Shown: piece after piece, positions 27,190 through 36,697 of the stretch | Layout: each line of letters opens with the position of its first letter | Numbering within the stretch: the stretch's first letter is position 1 | Assembly (NCBI RefSeq): GCF_001422375.1 | Contig: NZ_LMMU01000001.1 | Coordinates: 62,223-126,222 of the forward strand | Direction: 5' to 3' | From: Methylobacterium sp. Leaf99 | GTDB taxonomy: Bacteria > Pseudomonadota > Alphaproteobacteria > Rhizobiales > Beijerinckiaceae | Length of the DNA stretch: 64,000 nt | The notes under the pieces: model-generated | The model's input: the letters and a program-made list of their open reading frames with translations, nothing else | Databases searched by the model: none | What the model was told of the DNA's origin: nothing | Position numbers and translations under genes: made by a program

Positions 27190-27405
27190 ATGTACGCCCC
27201 CGATCAGAACCAGAGCGCCGCCCCTGCCCTGGACCGTCGCTCCACCGCGTCCGGCCGTTTGACCGAGGGCTTCCGGCCCGTGGCCCTGCCGGCGCTCGCC
27301 GCCGCGGTTCTCGTTTCGGCGGTGGCGGGCAAGGCGGTGGCCGCCCGGGCGAAGGCCGCGCGGATCGCGGCGCGCTTCGAGCACGAGGACGCACCGCTGG
27401 TCTGA
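27190..27405 (+). CDS. hypothetical small protein with one membrane helix
   Basis: A 71-residue protein. A polar N terminus (MYAPDQNQSAAPALDRRSTA) is followed by a hydrophobic Ala/Val-rich segment (about 31-52, VALPALAAAVLVSAVAGKAV) and an Arg/Ala-rich tail ending HEDAPLV. No family recognised. The ribosome site is weak (AGGA about 11 nt before the ATG). It precedes the phosphoesterase gene in the same direction by 128 bp. Confidence 0.5.
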   Translation: MYAPDQNQSAAPALDRRSTASGRLTEGFRPVALPALAAAVLVSAVAGKAVAARAKAARIAARFEHEDAPLV

Positions 27406-27533
27406 TCCCCACCGAGTCCTCGCGGGACGTCCCTCGGCGGGTGGTGCCGGGCATCGGCCGAACCGCGTCGTCAATTCGTCACCATTGGCGGCGAGGGAGA
27501 CGGGATCGACCTGCGACCCGAGGGCTGGCACCG

Positions 27534-28493
27534 ATGTTGATCCTGCCAAGCCGGCGGCAAGTTCTGGGCGGCATCGGTGCAGGCGCCGCGCTCGGTCTGT
27601 CCACGGGTGCCTACGCGCTGTTCGAGCCGCGCTACCGCTTGGTCGTGACGCGCTATGCGCCGGTGCTGCCACGCTGGACGCCGGGCCTGCGCCTGCGTGT
27701 CGCCGTCCTAGCGGATTTCCACGTCGGGGAGCCATTCATGCCCCTCGACCGCATTGCCGAGATCGTCGATGCCACCAATGCCCTGGCGCCCGATCTCACC
27801 CTGATGCTCGGCGATTATCCGGCCGGGCCGAGCGTCACCTTCCGCAAGGTGCCGCTCCTGGAATTCGCGCGGGTTGTCGAGGGCCTGCGTGCGCCCCTCG
27901 GCGTCCATGCCATCTTGGGCAACCACGATTGGTGGGACGACGCGGAGGCACAGGCGGGGCTCAGTGACGTCACCGAGGCGCAACGCGTACTTGAGGCCCG
28001 CGGCATTCCGGTGATGGAGAATACGGTGCTCCGCCTCGAGAAGGACGGTCACCCGTTCTGGATCGCCGGCCTCGGGGACCAGGAACCGTTCGTGAAGGTC
28101 GGCAACTACGAGGGCCGCGACGACCTGTCCGGCACCCTGGCGCGGATCACAGATTCCGCGCCCGTGCTCCTCATGGTGCACGAGCCCGATATCTTCCTCG
28201 ACGTGCCAGACCGGGTGTCCCTGACGCTCGCCGGCCATACCCATGGCGGGCAGATCCGCCTGTTCGGCTACTCGCCGGTGATCCCGTCGCAACGGGGCAA
28301 CGACTTCGCCTACGGCCACGTGGTCCTGAAGAACCGCCACATGATCGTGTCGGGCGGATTCGGCGTCAGCCGGGTACCGGTGCGCCTCGGCGTACCCCCG
28401 GAGATCGTGCTGCTCGAACTCGGGCATCCGGCCGCATCGGTCGATCTCGTGCCCGGCCGCACCGTCCCGGATGACGGACGCCGGCCCGGTTGA
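27534..28493 (+). CDS. Tat-exported metallophosphoesterase
   Basis: A 319-residue calcineurin-type phosphoesterase with a twin-arginine leader (SRRQVLGGIGAGAALGL, residues 6-22), so it is folded before export to the periplasm or held at the membrane. Metal-binding motifs are in order: LADFHVGE (about 60), MLGDYPAG in place of the usual GDxxD, LGNHDWWDD, MVHEPD and LAGHTHGGQI. This resembles the YkuE/UDP-2,3-diacylglucosamine hydrolase-like group. The GDY rather than GD(L/I)VD spacing is mildly unusual. Confidence 0.88.
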   Translation: MLILPSRRQVLGGIGAGAALGLSTGAYALFEPRYRLVVTRYAPVLPRWTPGLRLRVAVLADFHVGEPFMPLDRIAEIVDATNALAPDLTLMLGDYPAGPSVTFRKVPLLEFARVVEGLRAPLGVHAILGNHDWWDDAEAQAGLSDVTEAQRVLEARGIPVMENTVLRLEKDGHPFWIAGLGDQEPFVKVGNYEGRDDLSGTLARITDSAPVLLMVHEPDIFLDVPDRVSLTLAGHTHGGQIRLFGYSPVIPSQRGNDFAYGHVVLKNRHMIVSGGFGVSRVPVRLGVPPEIVLLELGHPAASVDLVPGRTVPDDGRRPG

Positions 28494-28512
28494 GGCGCGA
28501 GGGTCCCGAACC

Positions 28513-28641
28513 TTATTTCTTGGCGTTCTTCACCGCTGCGCTGACCATGTCCTTCGTTGAGGCCGCCGCCGCGATGGTCTTGACCACAGGCTTCTTCGGC
28601 TTCTTGGCTTCGCGACTGCCGCGTTTGTTTTCGGTCGCCAT
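28513..28641 (-). CDS. small lysine-rich protein (KRGSREAKKPKK type)
   Basis: A 42-residue highly basic protein: MATENKRGSREAKKPKKPVV, then TIAAAASTKDMVSAAVKNAKK. A strong GAGGAGA ribosome site 7 nt before the ATG supports translation. Small proteins with the KRGxREAKKPK signature recur in Hyphomicrobiales genomes as uncharacterised; a nucleic-acid-associated role would suit the charge but is not shown. Convergent with the phosphoesterase gene, 19 bp apart. Confidence 0.72.
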   Translation of the reverse strand: MATENKRGSREAKKPKKPVVKTIAAAASTKDMVSAAVKNAKK

Positions 28642-28857
28642 GGGTGTCTCCTCGTTCCGTCGAGGACCGATCATCGCACGACTTTCCGGAATGGCGGCAT
28701 GGAAAGTGACGGGTCCCCTGCGGCGCGCGAATACGAATGTCGTCGAATCGAGGGGAAGTCGCGGCTAGGTCATTCGCGCCCGCGGCCAATTTGACCCCGA
28801 TCTCGGTCTATGTTGCATTCCTGCTCGATTTGATTCGTCGTTCGCGAAGCCTGTCGA

Positions 28858-29412
28858 GTGCCGATCCTCATCCTCGCCGCGACCGTGCTGACCGGCGTCG
28901 TGTTCTGGGTCCTGCGAGCGCATGGCACGGTCACACGGCTTCGTGAAGTCGACCGGGATACCAAAGGTCTGCAACGGCGCGCCCGCGCGGCCTTCGACGA
29001 TTTTTTCGGATCAGCCCTCCAACGGGTCAGCGACGTGCGGTTGGCCGCCGTGATCCTGCTGATCCAGATCGTGCGCACCGGCAGTCCGATCACCGCCGCC
29101 GAGAAGACCCGCATCCTCGAACTGATGGAGACACCCCTGGAGATCGAGAGGATCTCCCAGACGTTCGAGCGGGCCTGGGCCTACACCCGGCCGCGCTACC
29201 CTTTCTCGCAAATCGCCGATCCGCTCGTGCCGCTGCTGAAGGCACGCCTGACGGAGGCCGAGCGCCTTCAGTTCGTCGAGATGGTGCGGTCGGTCGCCTC
29301 GGCTCACTCGGCGCCGAGCGAGTTGCAGCGCGAGGCGCTGGTGCGTCTCAAACGACGCCTCGTCGCCGACAAGCCGGTTCTCGCGGCGAGCCAAACCGGC
29401 GATCACGGATAG
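28858..29412 (+). CDS. hypothetical membrane-anchored helical protein
   Basis: A 184-residue protein starting with GTG. One N-terminal membrane helix (about 2-19, ILILAATVLTGVVFWVL) is followed by an all-helical soluble domain with an RVSDVRLAAVILLIQIVRT stretch, an acidic/basic ITAAEKTRILELM segment and LTEAERLQFVEMVRSVA. This helical pattern recalls TerB-like domains but I cannot confirm it. It lies in its own unit, convergent to pccB. Confidence 0.7.
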   Translation: MPILILAATVLTGVVFWVLRAHGTVTRLREVDRDTKGLQRRARAAFDDFFGSALQRVSDVRLAAVILLIQIVRTGSPITAAEKTRILELMETPLEIERISQTFERAWAYTRPRYPFSQIADPLVPLLKARLTEAERLQFVEMVRSVASAHSAPSELQREALVRLKRRLVADKPVLAASQTGDHG

Positions 29413-29481
29413 CTCAGCGTGGATCGCAGCCATGCCGGCCCGAAGATTCCGGGTCGGCATGCTACCGGTTGCATCTCCGGT

Positions 29482-31014
<1,533 letters not shown>

Positions 31015-31082
31015 GCGGGGAACGCCTTGCCTTGGAGAGATGACGGGACCCGCGCCGACGAAATCGTGACGGCCACGGTTTG

Positions 31083-31106
31083 AAGCGCCCTTAGCATGCG
31101 GCGCTT
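31083..31106 (-). terminator. hairpin downstream of ATP12 gene
   Basis: AAGCGCC and GGCGCTT form seven pairs around a ten-base loop, in the 139-bp gap between the ATP12 stop and pccB start. No T run; tentative. Confidence 0.35.
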
Positions 31107-31153
31107 TCAGCGAAAATGGATTTCAAGTCATCCTCGGAACGCGCCCGGATCTT

Positions 31154-31957
31154 TCAGCGCGCAAGGGCGGCGAGGCGGGCGGCGGCCTCGAATTCGGCCG
31201 TGCGCAGGGCATGGCGCGCCGCCGCCTCGGCATCCGTGCCCCACACGCTCGCCTGATAGGTCTCGTCGACGTGGGCGGCGGCCCACGCTTGGGCCGGCGT
31301 AAGGTGGCCGTCCAGCACGGCGAGTGCCAGGACGAGGGAGCCCGTGAGGGTCGTCAGGGTGTGCAAGGCCGCCAGCCGGAACGGACCGTCCGTCGCCGCG
31401 ATCGCCCGGCGCAGGGCCGCGACGGTGTCGTCCGGCTGGGCAACGTGCATCACCCCCTCGCCGAGGATGAAGCGGGCGCCGTGAGCCCCGCGGGCCCAGT
31501 CGAGGACGGGGTCCCAGGCGGCGGATTGCGCGGCCACGAGGCGCTCGGGCTCGCCGGCCCGATAGGCCAGGAGATCGGTGCCCGCATAGGCCGAGAGATC
31601 GTCGATCACCGCGTCACGCCGGGGGGCGACGCCGTCGATGGCGGTGTTGGCCAGGCGTGTCAGCGGCATGGTCGCCGGATCGATGACCGTCACCTGCGCC
31701 TCCCATTCCGCCGCCACGGCCTCGGCGAGGCCCCGGGTCGGCAGGACGAGCGGGTTGCGCGCGGGCGTGTGGGCGGGGCGACCGTCGAGGGTCAGGCGCA
31801 GGCCACCTTCCGCTTCGGCGAGGCCCGCCGCGGCGTAGAACCGCTTCGGCAGGGCCGGCTTGCCAGGGCCGCGGGCGGAGGCGGTCGGATCGACCACCGG
31901 CTTCGGTTTCGCGGCATCGGCGCCGCCGAGCCAGTCGGATTTGGGATCGTCGCTCAT
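31154..31957 (-). CDS. ATP12 family F1-ATPase assembly chaperone
   Basis: A 267-residue protein of the ATP12 family, which in mitochondria holds the F1 alpha subunit during ATP synthase assembly; bacterial members occur in alphaproteobacteria. Conserved stretches are LPKRFYAAAGLAEAEGG, LDGRPAHTPARNPLVLP, AEWEAQVTVIDPATMPLTRL and DLLAYRAGEPERL-AAQSAAWDPVLDW. The first 35 residues are disordered. It lies 63 nt after the HAD gene in the same direction, in the rluC/PsiF-like/HAD/ATP12 string common in this order. Confidence 0.9.
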   Translation of the reverse strand: MSDDPKSDWLGGADAAKPKPVVDPTASARGPGKPALPKRFYAAAGLAEAEGGLRLTLDGRPAHTPARNPLVLPTRGLAEAVAAEWEAQVTVIDPATMPLTRLANTAIDGVAPRRDAVIDDLSAYAGTDLLAYRAGEPERLVAAQSAAWDPVLDWARGAHGARFILGEGVMHVAQPDDTVAALRRAIAATDGPFRLAALHTLTTLTGSLVLALAVLDGHLTPAQAWAAAHVDETYQASVWGTDAEAAARHALRTAEFEAAARLAALAR

Positions 31958-32020
31958 GGGTGCCGCAATAGCCTATCGGCGCAGCGCTCGCGAGACCCGC
32001 CGCCGTCCTGGATCATAGGA

Positions 32021-32686
32021 TCAGGGAAACACGGGACCAGCACCCGGGAAAAGCTCGCCAAGGGCGCTCGCGCTCTCCACCACCGTGGCCGCGCCGGACC
32101 CGAACAGGGCACCGGCCGGGTGGTAGCCCCAGCCGACCCCGATGGCGACGGCGCCGGCGCTGACCGCCATCTCCATGTCGTAGGTGGTGTCGCCGATCAT
32201 CACCGTGGTCTCGGGCGTGGCACCGGCCTCCGCCATGGCCTGGCGCAGCATGGTCGGGTCGGGTTTCGACGGTGCATCGTCGGCCGATTGGGTGGTGGCG
32301 AACCAATCCTGCCAGCCATGGGTCTCGATGAGGCGGTCGACCCCGCGCCGGGCTTTGCCGGTGGCGATGCCGAGCTGGATGTCGTCACGGGCGTGCAGGC
32401 GCTGGAGGAGTGCTTCCATGCCGGGAAACAGCGGCTCCTCGTAGTTCGGATCGAGGCGCAGGAGATTGAACGCCCGTCGGTAGCTCTCCGACAGGCCCTC
32501 CACCGGACCGTGATCGCCGACGAGGCGCCGGAACGCCTGCGGCAGGGACAGGCCGACGACGGACAGGGACTCGACCCGGCTCGGCGCTGCGAGGCCGTGC
32601 TCGGCGAAGGCGAGTCCCTGCGCCGCCACGATGAGGTGCTGGCTGTCGATGAGGGTGCCATCGACGTCGAAGACGATGAGCGTCAC
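32021..32686 (-). CDS. HAD-IA family hydrolase, phosphoglycolate phosphatase-like
   Basis: A 221-residue HAD phosphatase starting at GTG with VTLIVFDVDGTLIDS, motif I at residues 7-11. Motif II is GIATGKARRG, motif III the KPDP lysine and motif IV MIGDTTYDMEMA. The cap domain lies between about 17 and 85. It is 13 nt downstream of the PsiF-like gene and upstream of ATP12; this HAD-ATP12 pairing is frequent in alphaproteobacteria. A longer in-frame start exists but would overlap the previous gene and lacks family support. Confidence 0.88.
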   Translation of the reverse strand: MTLIVFDVDGTLIDSQHLIVAAQGLAFAEHGLAAPSRVESLSVVGLSLPQAFRRLVGDHGPVEGLSESYRRAFNLLRLDPNYEEPLFPGMEALLQRLHARDDIQLGIATGKARRGVDRLIETHGWQDWFATTQSADDAPSKPDPTMLRQAMAEAGATPETTVMIGDTTYDMEMAVSAGAVAIGVGWGYHPAGALFGSGAATVVESASALGELFPGAGPVFP

Positions 32687-32699
32687 GGGCGCGCGCCCG

Positions 32700-33128
32700 T
32701 CACGGCTGGCGGGCCGGAGCGGCCTGCGGCGGGCGCGGACGCTCGTAGCCGAGCTTGCACCGGATGAGAAAACGGCGCCGCGCCCCCCCGCGCAGGCCGC
32801 GCGCATGGGCGAGCCGATTACAGCTCGCATACGATGATCGGGGCCGCCGCGCAGCCCCGGCGCCGCGTCCGCCGGGCGTCGGCGCCGCCTGTGCCGGGGT
32901 GGGTTGCGCCGGACTGGCCGGGCGTTGCGCGGAAGGCGGCGTCGCCTGCGTCTGGCCCGGTTGGGGGGAATTCGCCTGACGGGCCCCCGGAGCGGCCGGG
33001 GGCGTCGCGGCCGGCGTCGGGCGGGTCTGCGGAGCGGACGAAGGCGCAGTCTGCGCCATCGACCCGGGCGCGAAGGCCAGGACGGACAGGGCCAGGAGTG
33101 CGCTACAGGCGACAGTCGCGGGGTTCAT
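32700..33128 (-). CDS. secreted Pro/Ala-rich protein with C-terminal PsiF-like repeat
   Basis: A 142-residue exported protein. The signal peptide (CSALLALSVLAFAPGSMAQ, about 8-26) is followed by a roughly 65-residue disordered linker of Pro, Ala, Gln and Thr, then SSYASCNRLAHARGLRGGAR and RRFLIRCKLG. The spacing of the two cysteines and of the L-x-G-x-x-R-x-x-F pattern matches the PsiF repeat of phosphate-starvation-inducible PsiF. It lies between rluC and the HAD gene on the same strand. Function unknown. Confidence 0.68.
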   Translation of the reverse strand: MNPATVACSALLALSVLAFAPGSMAQTAPSSAPQTRPTPAATPPAAPGARQANSPQPGQTQATPPSAQRPASPAQPTPAQAAPTPGGRGAGAARRPRSSYASCNRLAHARGLRGGARRRFLIRCKLGYERPRPPQAAPARQP

Positions 33129-33300
33129 GGGCGTGACCTTCGAGACGGCTTGGCGCGATGCGGTCTCGCCGAGACGCGGCGCGCACCCAAGGTTGTTCAC
33201 GAGGATAAGGCATGTCGAGGGATTGCCAAGGTCACGGCGTGCGACACCGTCGCATTCTCCGCTCGCCCGTCCCGCGGGAGGTCTCGGCTCCCCGAGGGCT

Positions 33301-34761
33301 TTAGGCTTCAGGGGCCTCGACGATGGGATCGTAGCGCGCGGCGTCGAACCCGAGGAGGTTCCAGCTCTGTGCCATGTGCGGCGGAAGCGGAGCCGTGACA
33401 TCCACGGGCTTGCCCGTGCGCGGATGCGGAATCACGATGCGGCGGGCGAGCAGGTGCAGGCGGTTCTGGATGCCGCCGGGCAATTCCCAGTTCTCGATGC
33501 TGAAATACTTCGGATCGCCGACGATGGGATGGCCGATATGGGCGGCGTGCGCGCGCAGCTGGTGCGTACGGCCCGTCACCGGCTTCAGGGAGAGCCAGGA
33601 CAGCTTCTGGGCCGCGTTGTCCACCATGGCGTAGTAGGTCAGCGCGTGCGCCGCGCCGTCGTCACCGTGCTGAGCCACCCGCATGCGCGCGTCGGCATCC
33701 GTGGGCTCCTCCTTGGCCAGATAGGTCGAGATTCGGCCCTGATGCACGCGGGGCACCCCGGCGGTGAGCGCCCAATAGACCTTGCGGGCCGAGCGCGAGC
33801 GGAAGCTTTTGGCCAGCGTCGCGGCGGCGAGCCGGGTCTTCGCCACGATGAGGCAGCCGGCGGTGTCCTTGTCGAGGCGGTGGACGAGGCGCGGCTTCTG
33901 CCCGTCCGGACCGGCCAGCGCTTCCAGCAATCCATCGACGTGCCGCACGGTGCCCGAACCGCCCTGGACCGCGAGGCCGAAGGGCTTGTTCAGAACCATC
34001 ATCTCGGCATCCTCGTAGAGGATCAGCGAGCGGATGAAGTCGGCATCGGTGGCGTCGCGCTGGGCGCTGCGCGGACGCTCGCCCACGGCGTCGAGCTTGA
34101 GCGGCGGCACGCGCACGCTCATGCCGGGCAGAAGCCGGTCGTTGGGCTTAGCGCGCTTGCCATCGACGCGCAATTCGCCCTTGCGGACGATGCTCTGGAC
34201 GCGGGTGAACGGCAGCTGCGGAAACCGCGTCGTCAGAAAGCGGTCGATGCGCATCTCGGCCTCGTCCTCCTCGACGACAAGGGTCTGCACGCCGGACGCC
34301 AGGGTGGCGGAGGCGGCAGCGCGCTGCTCGCGCCGGGTCGGGCCCTCCACGAGCGCCGCGGCCGCCTCGGGACGGGGAGCGCGGGCGCGGCGCGGGGATT
34401 CCTCGGGCCTCTCCTCGGACGCCTGCGGCCGCGGGCTGCGGACGCGCGTCGGCAGGTCCTGCTGATCGCGATGTTCGGCCTCTGCATCCGGCGCGTCGCC
34501 GGGGCGCCAGGGTGCCCGCTTGTCGGCTTCGCCGCGCATGGACGCCGCCCGCTGGGCCGCGTCGAGGGCGCTGGTCCGCGGACCCGTGCGCTCGCGCTCG
34601 GGGTCCTTGGCGTTGCGGAACGGCCGCTTGGCACCGAACGGGCTCTTGGCACCGAACGGGCTCCTGCCGGCGGGGCCGGGGCCGCGCCCGGGTCGCTTGC
34701 TCGCCCCGACGCCGGAGCCCTTGCGTCCGCCGCCGCCGCGTGAAGGTGGTCGTGTGGTCAT
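33301..34761 (-). CDS. rluC: RluA-family 23S rRNA pseudouridine synthase (RluC-like) with long basic N-terminus
   Basis: A 486-residue protein. An S4 RNA-binding domain (about 170-215, MRIDRFLTTRFPQLPFTRVQ) precedes the RluA catalytic domain (about 240-470) containing HRLDKDTAGCLIVAKT with the catalytic aspartate, and LKPVTGRTHQLRAHAAHIG. RluC makes pseudouridines 955, 2504 and 2580 in 23S rRNA. About 165 N-terminal residues are disordered and rich in Arg, Pro and Gly, with a repeated PFGAK element; the E. coli protein lacks these. Start MTTRPPSRGG is chosen; an upstream in-frame extension is possible. Confidence 0.92.
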   Translation of the reverse strand: MTTRPPSRGGGGRKGSGVGASKRPGRGPGPAGRSPFGAKSPFGAKRPFRNAKDPERERTGPRTSALDAAQRAASMRGEADKRAPWRPGDAPDAEAEHRDQQDLPTRVRSPRPQASEERPEESPRRARAPRPEAAAALVEGPTRREQRAAASATLASGVQTLVVEEDEAEMRIDRFLTTRFPQLPFTRVQSIVRKGELRVDGKRAKPNDRLLPGMSVRVPPLKLDAVGERPRSAQRDATDADFIRSLILYEDAEMMVLNKPFGLAVQGGSGTVRHVDGLLEALAGPDGQKPRLVHRLDKDTAGCLIVAKTRLAAATLAKSFRSRSARKVYWALTAGVPRVHQGRISTYLAKEEPTDADARMRVAQHGDDGAAHALTYYAMVDNAAQKLSWLSLKPVTGRTHQLRAHAAHIGHPIVGDPKYFSIENWELPGGIQNRLHLLARRIVIPHPRTGKPVDVTAPLPPHMAQSWNLLGFDAARYDPIVEAPEA

Positions 34762-34833
34762 GCTCCGCTCGTACCACCCGCACCCGTCGCGGCATAGCGT
34801 GCCGGGCGCAGGGCCTTGCCTGCCAACAGGCAA

Positions 34834-36081
34834 TCAGGCCGCCCGCCGGGCCGCCTCGATGGTCAAGCCGGTGCCGACGGAGCCGAAGGTGTCGCCATCG
34901 ACGGTCCGCGCCCCGGGCACGGCCGCCGTCAGCGCCGCGCGGACATGCGGCAGGCCGGTGGATCCGCCCGTGAGGAACAGGGCGTCGATGCGGTCGGCGG
35001 TCAGACCGGCCTGGGCGAGGCAGCGTCCGATCCGCTCGGCGATGCGCCGGGCGAGCTCGTCCGTGTGGGTGACGAGGCCGGTCCGGTCGATCTCGGCTGA
35101 GAGCCCGCGCTCGACCCAGTCGAGACCGACGCTGCCGCGGCCCGCATCCGAGGTGGCGATCTTGGCGCCTTCGACCTCCATGGCGAGGGAATGTCCGCGC
35201 TCGGCCTCCACCACCCTGTAGAGCCGGTCGATCAGTTCGGGGCGGCGGGCGTCGCGGCGGACCTCCTCGATCTCCCGGAGGGTCCGGGCATTGTAGAGGC
35301 GGTTGATGCTCGACCACGTGGCGAGGTCGTGGAAGTAGGCGTTGGGCACGTCGATGTCGCCGCGGTTCATCGGGCTGCCGAGGCCGAGCAGCGGCATCAC
35401 CGTGCCGAGGCTGAGGCGCCGGTCGAAATCGGTACCGCCGATGCGCACGCCGTCATTGGCCAGGATGTCCTCGGCCCGATCCGCCTTGGCATGGCGCTCG
35501 GGCGACAGGCGCACGATGGAAAAGTCCGAGGTGCCGCCGCCGATATCGGCGATGAGGGCGATTTCCTCCGAGCGCACCTGTTGCTCGTAGTCGAGGGCGG
35601 CCGCGATGGGCTCGAACTGGAAGGAGACGTGCCGGAAGCCGATGCTGTTTGCGATTTCCCGCAGGGCGTCCTCGGCCCGGGCATCACCCTCGGGGTCGCC
35701 GTCGACGAAGTGCACCGGGCGGCCATGCACCACCGTGTCGAGGCTCGCACCCGTCTCCGCCTCGGCGCGGGCCTTCACGGCGGAGAGGTAGCGTCCGATG
35801 ACATCGCGGAACTTGATGCGCTCGCGGCCGACGGGGGTGGTTTCCTCGAGCAGCGAGGAGCCGAGCACCGACTTGAGGCTGCGCATCAGCCGCCCCGGCG
35901 TGCCTTCGACGTATTCCATCATGGCGGCCCGGCCGACATAGGCGGCCTGCCCCGGCGGGAAGAAGATCGCGCTCGGAATCGTGACGTGGCGGCCCTCCAA
36001 GGGGACCAGGGCCGGTGCATGCTCCGTGACGAGGCCGAGGGTGGTGTTCGACGTGCCGAAGTCGAGGCCGCAGGCCGCCAT
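34834..36081 (-). CDS. Hsp70 family protein, YegD-like
   Basis: A 415-residue actin-fold ATPase of the Hsp70 superfamily. The phosphate loops are CGLDFGTSNTTLGLV (4-18), ALIADIGGGTSDFSIV (about 185-200) and FLTGGSTGLPHVRAAL (near 375). It stops after the nucleotide-binding domain, with no substrate-binding beta-sandwich, as in E. coli YegD, so it is not a DnaK. Function of this group is not known; many are fused or adjacent to chaperone-like factors. A GGAGA ribosome site precedes the ATG. Confidence 0.87.
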   Translation of the reverse strand: MAACGLDFGTSNTTLGLVTEHAPALVPLEGRHVTIPSAIFFPPGQAAYVGRAAMMEYVEGTPGRLMRSLKSVLGSSLLEETTPVGRERIKFRDVIGRYLSAVKARAEAETGASLDTVVHGRPVHFVDGDPEGDARAEDALREIANSIGFRHVSFQFEPIAAALDYEQQVRSEEIALIADIGGGTSDFSIVRLSPERHAKADRAEDILANDGVRIGGTDFDRRLSLGTVMPLLGLGSPMNRGDIDVPNAYFHDLATWSSINRLYNARTLREIEEVRRDARRPELIDRLYRVVEAERGHSLAMEVEGAKIATSDAGRGSVGLDWVERGLSAEIDRTGLVTHTDELARRIAERIGRCLAQAGLTADRIDALFLTGGSTGLPHVRAALTAAVPGARTVDGDTFGSVGTGLTIEAARRAA

Positions 36082-36697
36082 GATGGGTCTCCGGCATCAG
36101 CGCTGGATGATTGGGCCGGCTCACCTACAGGCTCGCTTCCGCGAGGTCCACCGGCTTTTGTGCGGTGCGGTCGTGCCCCCCCGAAACGGAACGGCTCGCA
36201 CCTGCAAACTTCAGTTGCGCCATGATTGCCATACGCGTCCCAGGTGAATCGCGTCTCGATGGCGCCCACCCAATGGATCGAAGCATCCGGTCGATGAGAA
36301 AGCGAAACGCCACATCAGATCTTCGCCAAAACGCCGACGCATGAATCTTGTGGTCGAGGATCGACATTACTGCGGTTTGTTGAAATCGCATCCAGGACGT
36401 TTCTCGTCAAAAGCCAGAAATTTTCCGATAGACAAAGGGTAATACTATTCAATCAATAGCAAATTTCATAATAGAATATCTTGTTATAAGTCAGTCTAAG
36501 AAAGCACCGACCCCTTTGCTTCTGGTCCTCGATTCTGATTTTCACTTAAATTTAGTTTTCTCGGCCCATATGTAGGTCGGTGTCGCGGGTTCACGCGACG
36601 TTCGCCCGGACGAGGTCGCTCGCCTTGTGGAGCAACAGCTGCCGGCAGCCCGATTGGTCGGTGATCGGGCATATCGCTCTGGACAGGATGGAAGTCG
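36082..36697. other. long intergenic region with an AT-rich core
   Basis: 616 bp without a supported gene. The part from about 36410 to 36570 is clearly more AT-rich than the rest of the window, with runs such as CTATTcaatcAATAG (a small dyad) and AATTTCATAATAGAATAT. It probably holds the promoter of the downstream GGDEF-EAL gene; a GGAAC at about 36187 has no matching CGTT. Confidence 0.5.

Noticed and set aside
36186..36215. GGAAC upstream of the GGDEF-EAL gene
   Set aside because: The sequence 16-18 bp downstream is TTCA-like, not CGTT.
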